23,946 nucleotides of DNA from JAFMKE01 sp964655225 (GCA_964655225.1 CAZZMB010000036.1:1-23946); one strand, 5' to 3'. Shown: positions 7,628 through 15,818, numbered from the stretch's first letter. Notes: generated by a model from the sequence alone, not told the origin. Made by a program: numbers and translations.

Positions 7628-8101
7628 ATGAAAACTGCTCAAGAATGGTTTGATGCTTACGGTGAAAGTCATCAAAATGGCACAAATAAATTGATTCACT
7701 GGATATGTATACCACTTATTATATTTAGTCTTTTTGGAATGCTTATGGCTATACCCCTCCCTGAAAGTCTTTTTGGACTTTATTTTAATGCGGCGGGATT
7801 CGTTCTTTTTTTTTCATTAGTGTTTTACTTGCGCTTATCTTTTAGTTTGTTTGCAGGTTTTTTCATAGTTGGAAGTTTACTTTTGTTGGTTAACTACAAA
7901 TTATTTCAAGCTATTGGCATGGATAATGGTGAGATGGCACTTATTTCTCTAGGAATTTTCATACTTGCATGGATTGGCCAATTTGTAGGCCATAAAATTG
8001 AAGGTGCTAAACCATCATTTTTTGAAGACCTCCAGTTTCTCATGATTGGGCCAGCTTGGCTCTTACAATTTATATATAAGAAATTCGGTATAAAAATTTG
8101 A
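7628..8101 (+). CDS. Mpo1-like (DUF962) integral membrane protein
   Basis: A 157-aa membrane protein of the DUF962/YGL010w family. The yeast member Mpo1 is an Fe(II)-dependent dioxygenase that shortens 2-hydroxy fatty acids by one carbon during phytosphingosine breakdown. The family's histidine signature is intact: SHQNGTNKLIHWICIP with His15 and His24, and IGQFVGHKIEGAKPSFFED with His122; these are the likely iron ligands. Four hydrophobic segments lie at about 24-44, 48-68, 70-90 and 102-121, and a C-terminal one at about 130-150. In Bacteroidota, which make sphingolipids or sulfonolipids, a role in 2-hydroxy fatty acid turnover is plausible but only inferred. The DUF1571 gene starts 41 bases downstream on the same strand and may be co-transcribed. 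Confidence 0.85.
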   Translation: MKTAQEWFDAYGESHQNGTNKLIHWICIPLIIFSLFGMLMAIPLPESLFGLYFNAAGFVLFFSLVFYLRLSFSLFAGFFIVGSLLLLVNYKLFQAIGMDNGEMALISLGIFILAWIGQFVGHKIEGAKPSFFEDLQFLMIGPAWLLQFIYKKFGIKI

Positions 8102-8142
8102 ATTTGGCATAAATATTGTTCTCCCTAATCAAACCTATATCA

Positions 8143-8976
8143 ATGAAAAAAGTAGTTTTTCTATGTCTTATTTCTCTGTTTTCAATGCAGGTTCACGCGC
8201 AGTCCGTCGTCACTATTGTGGATCAGATGATAAGTGCATTAAGTGCTGGGAAAACCTATCAATATACCATGTCTCAAGTTGAACGAACTGAGGGAGAAAT
8301 ATATGCGAATACAATCTTCACTAAAATTCAAGAATTTCCAAAAAAAGTTTTTATCGATAATTTAGAAGGCTCGAATAAGGGTGTGCAGTTACTCTATGTT
8401 CAAGGAGAACGAGATAATAAAGTACTCGTTAATAAACTGTTTGGTATCAAGATGAGCCCATTCAATAGTTTAATTCGCAAAAATCAACATCATACGGTAC
8501 TCGAGAGTGGATTTGGCTTACTAATAAGCGCTATCCAAAATGCTAAGAAGAGAGCGGAAGATCAAAATGCATTTGATGAAGTGTTTAAACTTGAAGGCAC
8601 TGTGACCTTTAACGGGAAGTCTTGTTATAAGGTGGTGTTAAATGATTCAACTTACACCTATTTGGATTATACCATAAAAAATGGCGAAAGTCTTTACAGT
8701 ATATCTATGAAGTATAAAGTAAGCGAGCAACTAATTGTGGAGAAAAATGATTTTGGAGGTTTTGGAGCAGGTAAAACGGGAACTACAATAAAGATACCTA
8801 GTTCATATGCCAAAAAGACAATTCTTTATATAGACAAGTCCAATATGCACCCAATATATCAGGAGATGCATGATGAGAAAGGCATGTTTGAAAAATATAG
8901 TTTTTCAAATTTAAAGATAAATCCTAGTTTTACTTCAAATGATTTTTCTGAGGACAATTCTACCTACAATTTTTAG
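8143..8976 (+). CDS. Secreted DUF1571 protein with an internal LysM domain
   Basis: A 277-aa exported protein of unknown role. The signal peptide is MKKVVFLCLISLFSMQVHAQ. Residues ~22-175 resemble DUF1571: a YTMSQVER strand, KIQEFPKKVFI, an LLYVQGERDNKVLV strand, and LESGFGLLISAIQNA. A LysM motif follows (YTIKNGESLYSISMKYKVSEQ, then TIKIPSSY, about 178-225), and then the domain appears to resume (ILYIDKSNMHPIYQEMHDEKGMFEKYSF). The LysM would bind glycan of peptidoglycan, placing the protein at the cell wall on the periplasmic side. I chose the ATG at 8143; nine in-frame codons upstream (from 8116) do not belong to a signal peptide. I recall this DUF1571-LysM combination from other Bacteroidota. 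It is the last gene before the assembly gap, 27 bases away. Confidence 0.8.
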   Translation: MKKVVFLCLISLFSMQVHAQSVVTIVDQMISALSAGKTYQYTMSQVERTEGEIYANTIFTKIQEFPKKVFIDNLEGSNKGVQLLYVQGERDNKVLVNKLFGIKMSPFNSLIRKNQHHTVLESGFGLLISAIQNAKKRAEDQNAFDEVFKLEGTVTFNGKSCYKVVLNDSTYTYLDYTIKNGESLYSISMKYKVSEQLIVEKNDFGGFGAGKTGTTIKIPSSYAKKTILYIDKSNMHPIYQEMHDEKGMFEKYSFSNLKINPSFTSNDFSEDNSTYNF

Positions 8977-9003
8977 TCTTGCCTAGGGATATTCATTTAT
9001 TAT

Positions 9004-9103
9004 NNNNNNNNNNNNNNNNNNNNNNNNNNNNNNNNNNNNNNNNNNNNNNNNNNNNNNNNNNNNNNNNNNNNNNNNNNNNNNNNNNNNNNNNNNNNNNNNN
9101 NNN
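9004..9103. other. Assembly gap (100 N)
   Basis: Exactly 100 N, the usual placeholder for a scaffold gap of unknown length. It lies between two convergent genes whose stops are intact (8976 and 9127), so no visible gene is broken, but extra sequence or a whole gene could be missing here. Confidence 0.99.
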
Positions 9104-9126
9104 GATTCCTTTATTAGCAATTTGAT

Positions 9127-10713
9127 TTAGATTTCGAATACCTTCAAGCTTTGCTCAAAGGGGTTAAAGCTTTCAAGTAACTTTTCAAAGTAAGCATCCT
9201 TATTCTTTAAGTAAATAGGAATAAAGTTGTCAGAGCGCTCTTGCAGGATTTTGTTAGGAAGCAATTTATTTTGAATATTCTCCAATTGATTTAACTGCTG
9301 TTCAAAGTTTCGTTTTTCCGCTCGGATCAATTTACTTTCTATATTGGATAATGAATTGAGCACTTTTTGTTTTTCAGCATCAACACTTCGCTCCATGTTT
9401 TTATCTATTTTCACAGCCTTACTTTTAATTAGGCTAAAAATTGTTTGGATGGATTCCGTCTCGCTAACTAGGCTCAGCTCATTCTGACTTTCTTTTGCAA
9501 TAAAGTTTTTAGCAATTTGGTCGTAATGCGTAAATAAATCTGAAATCTCAATTTTCCAATCCTTTATTTTTTGTAAATGACTTGAATTCATCATGACTGC
9601 CATATCACGTAATAGAATTAAAGGCTGACTCACCTTGAAAAAGTCAAACACATTTTTTAACTGCAGCCAATAAGCTATTTCTCCTGGACCTCCAATAAAT
9701 GCAACATTTGGCAGAATGGTTTCCTGATAAATAGGTCGTAAAAACACATTTGGACTAAAGCGTTCAGGGTATTCTTTTAGCTCACTGAGCATTTCCTTTT
9801 CGGTAAAAATAAGCGAAGTATTTACGACTACAAAATCATTCCCGTTACGCTCAATACGCGCTCGTATTTGATCCTTTAAATAGAATAAGTTTAAGTCTCT
9901 TGAGTTGGCTTGGACATGATAGGTTCTATCTAGAAATGCCTCGTTGCTTTTCAAGTTCTTTTGAACGACTCCATCAAGTAATTCTGCTTTTATAATAGGC
10001 TGAATGAGTCGTTTAAGCTGCGCATCATCCTGATCTACAACCAATAAACCATAGCTCTTGAATAAATCAAGTATCCAGGCTTGAAATGCTTTTCCGTAAC
10101 TGCCATCTCCTGAAAAGAATTGTTTAAGATCGCCTATAAACTTTTCTCCATGATCAAGGCTCGCTATCAAATCACTAAGTTTATCGATACTTAGGTTGAT
10201 GCCTTTTAAGCTGTGCCTACCTACGGCACCCTTTTCGTCATTTTCCCAAGTTATGGGTTTGCCATAAAGCACCGCTTTACTAATTTCTTCAAAGTCATGA
10301 TCTTCACTTCCCATCCAATATACTGGAACGAAATTATATTGAGGGAATTGAGCTTTTAGCTCTTGACTCAATTTAATCGCACTTAAAATTTTAAAGATGA
10401 AATAGCTTGGTCCAGTAAACAAACACAATTGATGAGCTGCGCATACGCTATATGTATTCTCTTTTTTTAATGCTTCTATATTTTGTTGAGTTTGAGCGGA
10501 CAAATCGAAGTCACTGTATTGATTGTATAACGCGTCAACCAAAACTTCTCGATTGCTAAAGGATTGTTTAGCGTCGATGGCCGCTTGGATACATGCCATT
10601 TCAGGTTTGTGTGTATATAAACGTTCAATTCCTGATTTGCCCATGAGGTAATCAGTGATCAAGGGATTTAACATCCCTAATTCTTGAAGTTTTAAGTCTT
10701 GATATAGTTTCAT
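9127..10713 (-). CDS. bshC: Bacillithiol biosynthesis cysteine-adding enzyme BshC
   Basis: BshC is assigned the last step of bacillithiol synthesis, joining cysteine to glucosaminyl malate; bacillithiol is the glutathione-like redox thiol of Firmicutes and many Bacteroidota. The 528-aa length is normal. Recognisable segments: AAHQLCLFTGPSYFIFKI (about 93-110, the nucleotide-binding-like core), FVPVYWMGSEDHDFEEI (about 128-144), VFLRPIYQETILPNVAFIGGPGEIAYW (about 324-350), and a long C-terminal coiled coil (about 430-485). The usual Thr-Gly before HQ reads Ala-Ala here, a change I cannot interpret. The gene follows rimO after three bases on the same strand, so the two form an operon. BshA and BshB are not in this window. 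Its 3' end faces the assembly gap. Confidence 0.92.
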   Translation of the reverse strand: MKLYQDLKLQELGMLNPLITDYLMGKSGIERLYTHKPEMACIQAAIDAKQSFSNREVLVDALYNQYSDFDLSAQTQQNIEALKKENTYSVCAAHQLCLFTGPSYFIFKILSAIKLSQELKAQFPQYNFVPVYWMGSEDHDFEEISKAVLYGKPITWENDEKGAVGRHSLKGINLSIDKLSDLIASLDHGEKFIGDLKQFFSGDGSYGKAFQAWILDLFKSYGLLVVDQDDAQLKRLIQPIIKAELLDGVVQKNLKSNEAFLDRTYHVQANSRDLNLFYLKDQIRARIERNGNDFVVVNTSLIFTEKEMLSELKEYPERFSPNVFLRPIYQETILPNVAFIGGPGEIAYWLQLKNVFDFFKVSQPLILLRDMAVMMNSSHLQKIKDWKIEISDLFTHYDQIAKNFIAKESQNELSLVSETESIQTIFSLIKSKAVKIDKNMERSVDAEKQKVLNSLSNIESKLIRAEKRNFEQQLNQLENIQNKLLPNKILQERSDNFIPIYLKNKDAYFEKLLESFNPFEQSLKVFEI

Positions 10714-10716
10714 GAA

Positions 10717-12027
10717 TTATACAAGTTCTCCGAACAAATCAAAATCGGTAGCGTCCGTGATTTTTACGTGAGCAAATTCCCCAATTGAGACATACTGCTT
10801 CGTAGCATCCACTAAAACTTCATTATCCACATCTGGTGAGTCATACGCTGTTCGGCCCACAAAACTTTCACCTTCTTTCTTATCAAACAAGACTTTAAAA
10901 GTCTTTCCAATTTTAGCTTCATTCAAGTCATAGGATATTTCTTGTTGTATTTCCATCAGTTCATTCGCCCGCTGAGCTTTTTCTTCTTCAGGGACATCGT
11001 CTTCCAATTTGTATCCATGTGTGCCTTCTTCGTGTGAGTAGGTGAATACACCTAATCGTTCAAAGCGCATTTCTTGTACAAAATCTTTTAATTCTTCAAA
11101 ATCTTCTCTCGTTTCTCCTGGGAAACCAACTAACATGGTCGTTCGAATTGCAATCTCTGGAAGAATGCTGCGGATTTCATTGATGGTGTTTCTTGTATCT
11201 TGATTGGTAACTTTTCTCCGCATTGCTTTTAACACATTGTTTGAGGCATGTTGCAATGGAATATCAAGATAATTACAAATCTTTGGCTGACGTGCCATCG
11301 TTTCAATAATATCCATAGGGAATTGAGAGGGGTAGGCATAGTGCAGCCGAATCCATTCGATGCCCTCAATATCGCACAAAGCATCTAACAGTAAAGACAA
11401 GCTTCGTTTTTTATAAATATCTAATCCATAAAAAGTAAGCTCTTGCGCAATTAACATAATTTCTTTTACCCCTTGTGCAGCTAAATTTTTTACTTCTTTA
11501 ACTAACTCTTCAATGGGTTTAGAAATATGCTTTCCTCGCATAATGGGAATGGCACAAAATGCACATGTTCGATTACACCCTTCAGATATTTTCACATAAG
11601 CATAATGTCGTGGAGTGGTTAACAAACGTTCACCCACCAATTCATGCTTGTAATCTGCTTTAAGTGTTTTTAATAATGCAGGTAACTCTCTAGTGCCATA
11701 AAAGGAATCAACTTCCTTAATCTCTTGCTCTAAGTTATCTTTATATCGTTGTGATAAGCAACCAGTTACGTATAGCTTATCGATTACGCCTTCACGCTTA
11801 GCTTCAGCATAATCTAATATGGTGTTTATAGATTCTTCTTTTGCTTTATCAATAAAGCCACAGGTGTTGACCACTACTACATTAAAGTCTTCATCTTGAC
11901 TTTCATGGGCAACATCAATGTTATTGCCTTTCAGCTGTCCCATGAGAACTTCCGAGTCTACAAGATTCTTTGAGCAGCCCAAGGTGACTACATTTACTTT
12001 AGTCTTTTTTAGTGTTTTTGTCTTCAT
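10717..12027 (-). CDS. rimO: Ribosomal protein uS12 (aspartate) methylthiotransferase RimO
   Basis: Radical-SAM enzyme that adds a methylthio group to the conserved aspartate of ribosomal protein uS12. The 436-aa protein has all three domains. The N-terminal UPF0004 domain carries Cys18 (TLGCSKNLVDSE), Cys56 (NTCGFID) and Cys90 (VTGCLSQRY), ligands of the auxiliary 4Fe-4S cluster. The radical-SAM domain has C151-x3-C155-x2-C158 (EGCNRTCAFCAIP) and MLVGFPGET. The C-terminal TRAM domain (about 370-436) binds the S12 substrate. The LGCSKNLVDSE signature separates RimO from its relative MiaB. The first gene of a rimO-bshC operon, it diverges from porQ. A sequence reading TACCTTTA on the minus strand (12037-12044) is a possible -7 element, but it lies so close to the ATG that the message would be almost leaderless. 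Confidence 0.96.
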   Translation of the reverse strand: MKTKTLKKTKVNVVTLGCSKNLVDSEVLMGQLKGNNIDVAHESQDEDFNVVVVNTCGFIDKAKEESINTILDYAEAKREGVIDKLYVTGCLSQRYKDNLEQEIKEVDSFYGTRELPALLKTLKADYKHELVGERLLTTPRHYAYVKISEGCNRTCAFCAIPIMRGKHISKPIEELVKEVKNLAAQGVKEIMLIAQELTFYGLDIYKKRSLSLLLDALCDIEGIEWIRLHYAYPSQFPMDIIETMARQPKICNYLDIPLQHASNNVLKAMRRKVTNQDTRNTINEIRSILPEIAIRTTMLVGFPGETREDFEELKDFVQEMRFERLGVFTYSHEEGTHGYKLEDDVPEEEKAQRANELMEIQQEISYDLNEAKIGKTFKVLFDKKEGESFVGRTAYDSPDVDNEVLVDATKQYVSIGEFAHVKITDATDFDLFGELV

Positions 12028-12193
12028 AGCGAGAGGTAAAGGTAAGGAGAAACTGATGAAAATTGATTTTAGTTCAATAGACAGAAATACTTGCTTAATT
12101 TTTCACTAGTTAGCCTCTGGAAACCTTGAAATAAAAGCTATGATGAAGCTAAGTAATTCTTATCAATCTTATCAGGCTGTTTTAATTTTATAC

Positions 12194-12201
12194 TATCTTT
12201 G
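12194..12201 (+). promoter_or_regulatory. Putative -7 element (TATCTTTG) for porQ
   Basis: TATCTTTG matches TAnnTTTG exactly and is followed by C, as in many Bacteroidota promoters. It lies 37 bases upstream of the TTG at 12239 but downstream of the ATG at 12140, so it argues for the TTG as the true porQ start. A -33 TTG is not evident. Confidence 0.55.
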
Positions 12202-12238
12202 CTTGAGCAACGTTAAACAGACAATTAGCTTATATCAC

Positions 12239-13306
12239 TTGAAGAATTTAATACTCATATTTTTTGCTCTTATAAATTTTGCTTTTGCCCAGATTGGTGG
12301 CACTAGCACTTTCCAATTTTTAGATATGCCGGTATCTGCAAGAGCGACATCTCAAGGGGGAGTCTACAATCACTTATACGAGAATGACGCGGGTTTAGCT
12401 TTTGGCATGCCTGCTATGTTAAATAGTGCTATGCACAAGCAGCTCGCCATATCTTATTTACCCTATTTTGCGGGGAGTCACTCTGCTAATTTAAACTATA
12501 TACATGATTTTAAACGAGCTACATTTCAGTTTGGCACTCAGTTTATGAATTATGGGAAACTCATTCAATATGATGAATTGGGTACAGCGCAAGGCTTGTT
12601 CAATGCAACCGACGTTGCCTTGGTGGCAGGTGCAGGGCATTCTTATAAGGATAAGTTTAAGTTTGGCGCTAATGCCAAGCTTGCTGTTTCGCAAATTGAA
12701 AGTTACACGGCATTAGGAATGGCTTTCGATTTATCCGCAATGTTTGTGGATACCGCTAAGTTGTTTTCAGCTTCCTTGATTATTCGTAATCTTGGATTTC
12801 AACTGAAGGCATATACGAAGGGCAACCAAGAGTTGATGCCTACAGATATCCAAGTTGGCTTATCTAAACGCTTTAAGCACCTGCCTTTTCGCATCAATTT
12901 GACGGGGCATAACTTCACCCGATGGGATGTGCGCTATAATGACCCCAACGCCATACAGACCACTACTACTATTTTTGATGATGATGCGAATGATGGACCA
13001 GGAGGAGCCGCAGTCTTTTTTGATAATTTTATGCGACACATAATTATTGGTGGAGAGTTTCAATTTGGAAAAGCTTTTAATATGGGCTTTGCATATAACT
13101 ATCATCGTAGAGCAGAGCTTGCTTTGCAATCTAAAGGGGGCTTAGCAGGGTTTAGTTTTGGTTTTGGATTGAAAATTAATCGAATTGGTATTCAATATGG
13201 TATGGGTAAATATACTAATGCCGGAGCTGCAAATCATTTGACCTTGAATATCAACTTAGGCCAGCAAATAAAGATTAAGCAAGCACAGGTCAAGGAGATT
13301 GAATAA
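12239..13306 (+). CDS. porQ: Type IX secretion system protein PorQ
   Basis: PorQ is an outer-membrane beta-barrel protein of the type IX secretion system; with PorU, PorV and PorZ it belongs to the attachment complex that cleaves C-terminal sorting domains and anchors cargo on the cell surface. The 355-aa protein shows the family opening IGGTSTFQFLDMPVSARATSQGG just after the signal peptide, then ENDAGLAFGMPAMLN, alternating beta strands throughout, LTGHNFTRWDVRYNDPN and a C-terminal barrel strand (HLTLNINLGQQIK). I start at TTG 12239 because this gives a textbook signal peptide (KNLILIFFALINFAFAQ) directly after the initiator. The frame extends up to an ATG at 12140, but those 33 residues are not leader-like and span the -7 element at 12194-12201. 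The two T9SS cargo genes at the right end of the window would depend on this system. Confidence 0.9.
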   Translation: MKNLILIFFALINFAFAQIGGTSTFQFLDMPVSARATSQGGVYNHLYENDAGLAFGMPAMLNSAMHKQLAISYLPYFAGSHSANLNYIHDFKRATFQFGTQFMNYGKLIQYDELGTAQGLFNATDVALVAGAGHSYKDKFKFGANAKLAVSQIESYTALGMAFDLSAMFVDTAKLFSASLIIRNLGFQLKAYTKGNQELMPTDIQVGLSKRFKHLPFRINLTGHNFTRWDVRYNDPNAIQTTTTIFDDDANDGPGGAAVFFDNFMRHIIIGGEFQFGKAFNMGFAYNYHRRAELALQSKGGLAGFSFGFGLKINRIGIQYGMGKYTNAGAANHLTLNINLGQQIKIKQAQVKEIE

Positions 13307-13482
13307 TTATCCTTAGATCGCTAGCCCTTTGTATTGTTCAATGATGAGAAAACGCCTTATTCTTCGCAAGAGGGTACAATGAATTTGGCTTGATCTCAGC
13401 GCCATTAATAAATACTGCTTTTAATCTTTAAATTTCCTTTAAAATTTCTATTTAAAACCTAGTAATTTACGGAGGCTTTCCT
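13307..13482. other. Intergenic stretch upstream of the rpsA promoter, no gene seen
   Basis: About 176 bases between the porQ stop and the rpsA -7 element. I see no convincing reading frame, tRNA or terminator hairpin here. The right half (13420-13470) is very AT-rich with TTTAAA-type runs, which may act as an upstream activating element for the rpsA promoter. Confidence 0.5.
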
Positions 13483-13490
13483 TACCTTTG
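13483..13490 (+). promoter_or_regulatory. Putative -7 element (TACCTTTG) for rpsA
   Basis: TACCTTTG matches TAnnTTTG exactly and continues as TACCTTTGCAGCCC, a form I associate with strongly expressed Bacteroidota genes. It is 108 bases upstream of the rpsA ATG, far more than at other promoters in this window, so the message should have a leader of about 100 bases. Confidence 0.6.
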
Positions 13491-13496
13491 CAGCCC

Positions 13497-13598
13497 AAAT
13501 TTATTTTATTATTAACCTGGTTTTTTGAAAAACTAGCAACATGATTGCAATATAATTTTGTAAACTACTGTTAGCCAAATAACTACAAACAACAAGAA
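13497..13598 (+). promoter_or_regulatory. Long rpsA 5' leader with a stem-loop
   Basis: The predicted untranslated leader of rpsA is about 100 bases. At 13517-13536 the sequence CTGGTTTT...AAAACTAG can form an 8-bp stem (one G-T pair) with a four-base loop; an alternative GCAA/TTGC stem (13536-13548) would share its last base. The last 20 bases before the ATG are A-rich and unstructured. S1 represses its own translation in E. coli through its leader, so a similar role here is plausible but not shown. Confidence 0.4.
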
Positions 13599-15818
13599 AT
13601 GTCAACAAAAAAAGACGATTTAAAAAAAATAGGCGGTGTTGGTCCAGCTTTTGAAAAAAGATTGAATGCTTTAGGTATACATACCTACGCAGACCTTACT
13701 GCTTTAACAGACAAAAACATTGAGAAGTTAGAAAAGACTGATTCAATGACAAGTCTTGAAGGATGGCACAAGTGGATGGACGAAGCTAAAGTATTAGCTG
13801 CGGATTCACCAGTGAAAGCGGCACCTACGAAAGTAAAGAAAACAACGAAGAAAGCAGCACCAAAGGCTGAAGTAGTTGAAGAGATTCCTGCTGAAGAAGC
13901 AACTGCTGAAGAAGCAACACCTACAGAGATTAAAGATGAATTAGTGAAGCCATTGAAAGATGTTGTGGAGCAAGTAGCGGATAATAGTGCTGATGCTTCT
14001 GAAGTACCGAATATAGAAGAAGAGGCAATAGAAACTGCCCACGATGATTTTGATTGGACAGTAAACAAAAGAAATGTAAGTGAATACTCTGACGCTGTTA
14101 AAGCTGAAATGGAAGCTACTTACACGAAGTCTCTAACGACTTTAGAAGAAAATACGCTTGTTAAAGGTGTTGTGGTAAGTATGACTGCATCAGATGTAGT
14201 CCTAAATGTTGGATTCAAGTCTGATGGTTTAGTTGCCAAGTCTGAGTTTAGAGATATAGAAGATCTTAAGGTTGGAGATGAAGTAGACGTATATGTGGTA
14301 TCTACTGAGAATCTTAAAGGTCAATTGGAATTATCTAGGAAGAAAGCGAAATTATTGAGTGCATGGGCAAGTATTAAGTCTGCTTATGAAAATGATGAGA
14401 TCGTTAAAGGTACAATCACTACCAAAACTAAAGGTGGTTTGATTGCTGATGTATTTGGATTAGAAACATTCTTACCTGGATCTCAAATTGATGTTAAACC
14501 AATTATCGATTACGATATATATGTTGGAAAGACGATGGAATTCAAAGTTGTGAAAATTAACGAGTCTATTAAGAATGCGGTAGTTTCTCACAAAGCTTTG
14601 ATTGAGTCTGATATCGAAGAGCAAAGACAAGTAATTATTTCTCAATTAGAGAAAGGTCAAGTACTTGAAGGAACAATTAAAAACATCACTGATTTTGGTG
14701 CATTTATCGACTTAGGCGGTGTTGATGGTTTATTATATATCACTGATATTTCATGGGGTAGAATTAACCATCCTAATGAAGTATTGGAATTGAATCAAAA
14801 AATTAATGTAGTTGTTCTTGAATTTGATGATAATAAAAAACGTATTTCATTAGGTCTTAAGCAATTACAGCAACATCCTTGGGATGAGTTTGGCGACAAA
14901 ATTGAAGTTGGTCAAAAAGTCAAAGGTAAAATTGTAAATGTAGAAGATTACGGTGCATTCTTAGAAATCAATGCAGGAGTTGAAGGTTTAATTCACGTAA
15001 GTGAAGTTGCTTGGAGCAATGAGCCAATCAATGCAAGAGACTTCTTTAAATTGGGCGATGAGCATGAATCCATTGTGATGACAATCGATAGAGAAGATCG
15101 TAAGATGTCATTATCTTTAAAGCAATTGACTCCGGATCCTTGGAATGAGATTGAAAATAACTTCCCAGTTGGTTCTAGGCATACAGGTGAAGTCAAAAAC
15201 ATTACTCCTTACGGTGTATTTGTGGAGCTTCAGCAGGGTATCGGTGGAATGGTTCACATCTCTGATTTATCTTGGACGAAACGTTTTAATCACCCATCCG
15301 AGTTTACAAAGGTTGGTGCTGACATCGAATGTGTAGTTCTTGATATTGATAACGAGAACAGGAAATTATCATTAGGTCACAAGCAAATTGAAGAAGATCC
15401 GTGGGATACATTCGAATCTGTATTTCCTGAAGGATCTGTTCATGAAGCAAGTATTTTAAGTAAAGAAGAGAAAGGTGCAATTGTACTTTTGCCATATGGT
15501 TTAGAAGGTTTTGCTCCAACTCGTCATTTGAAGAAAGAAGACGGTTCTGAGCCTAAAGCAGATGACAAATTGGAATTCAAAGTAATTGAATTTAACAGAA
15601 ATGATAAACGTATCATTTTATCACACACGGCTATTCACAACGAAGATATTCAAGATGAGAAAATGGATAAGAAACGTGGTGGCAAGAAGAGCGGAGGTTC
15701 TAGTGATGCTGTGAAGAAAATTCAATCTAACATTGAATCATCTACACTTGGAGATTTAGATGTATTATCTAAATTGAAGAAAGAAATGGAATCCAATGAA
15801 AAGAAAACTAAGAAGTAG
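13599..15818 (+). CDS. rpsA: 30S ribosomal protein S1 with N-terminal helix-hairpin-helix extension
   Basis: Ribosomal protein bS1, which helps bring mRNA to the 30S subunit; this matters in a phylum where Shine-Dalgarno pairing is little used. The 739-aa protein carries six S1 (OB-fold) repeats, starting at about residues 186, 268, 351, 438, 523 and 610; repeats 3-5 are the most canonical (DFGAFIDL, DYGAFLEI, PYGVFVEL) and each is followed by a KRISLGLKQ-like motif and DPW. It is longer than usual because of the N-terminus: residues 5-62 form a helix-hairpin-helix-like domain (LKKIGGVGPAFEKRLNALGI, then YADLTAL), then a Lys/Ala and Glu-rich linker (about 70-148) before the usual DDFDW motif. 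The C-terminal tail is basic (KKRGGKKSGG) and then helical. Transcription probably starts near 13496, and a strong terminator follows at 15846-15878. Confidence 0.95.
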   Translation: MSTKKDDLKKIGGVGPAFEKRLNALGIHTYADLTALTDKNIEKLEKTDSMTSLEGWHKWMDEAKVLAADSPVKAAPTKVKKTTKKAAPKAEVVEEIPAEEATAEEATPTEIKDELVKPLKDVVEQVADNSADASEVPNIEEEAIETAHDDFDWTVNKRNVSEYSDAVKAEMEATYTKSLTTLEENTLVKGVVVSMTASDVVLNVGFKSDGLVAKSEFRDIEDLKVGDEVDVYVVSTENLKGQLELSRKKAKLLSAWASIKSAYENDEIVKGTITTKTKGGLIADVFGLETFLPGSQIDVKPIIDYDIYVGKTMEFKVVKINESIKNAVVSHKALIESDIEEQRQVIISQLEKGQVLEGTIKNITDFGAFIDLGGVDGLLYITDISWGRINHPNEVLELNQKINVVVLEFDDNKKRISLGLKQLQQHPWDEFGDKIEVGQKVKGKIVNVEDYGAFLEINAGVEGLIHVSEVAWSNEPINARDFFKLGDEHESIVMTIDREDRKMSLSLKQLTPDPWNEIENNFPVGSRHTGEVKNITPYGVFVELQQGIGGMVHISDLSWTKRFNHPSEFTKVGADIECVVLDIDNENRKLSLGHKQIEEDPWDTFESVFPEGSVHEASILSKEEKGAIVLLPYGLEGFAPTRHLKKEDGSEPKADDKLEFKVIEFNRNDKRIILSHTAIHNEDIQDEKMDKKRGGKKSGGSSDAVKKIQSNIESSTLGDLDVLSKLKKEMESNEKKTKK

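Noticed and set aside
8977..9126. Missing or broken gene at the assembly gap
   Set aside because: Both flanking genes have intact stops and expected lengths; the remaining visible bases (8977-9003 and 9104-9126) are too few to judge.
12037..12044. rimO promoter TACCTTTA on the minus strand
   Set aside because: Not listed as a feature: the last base differs from the consensus, there is no -33 element, and it would leave almost no leader before the ATG.
13685..14068. Open reading frame of 127 codons on the minus strand
   Set aside because: It is the complement of the Ala/Glu/Lys-rich linker and N-terminus of S1, giving a Ser/Ala/Val-rich sequence without signs of a real protein.
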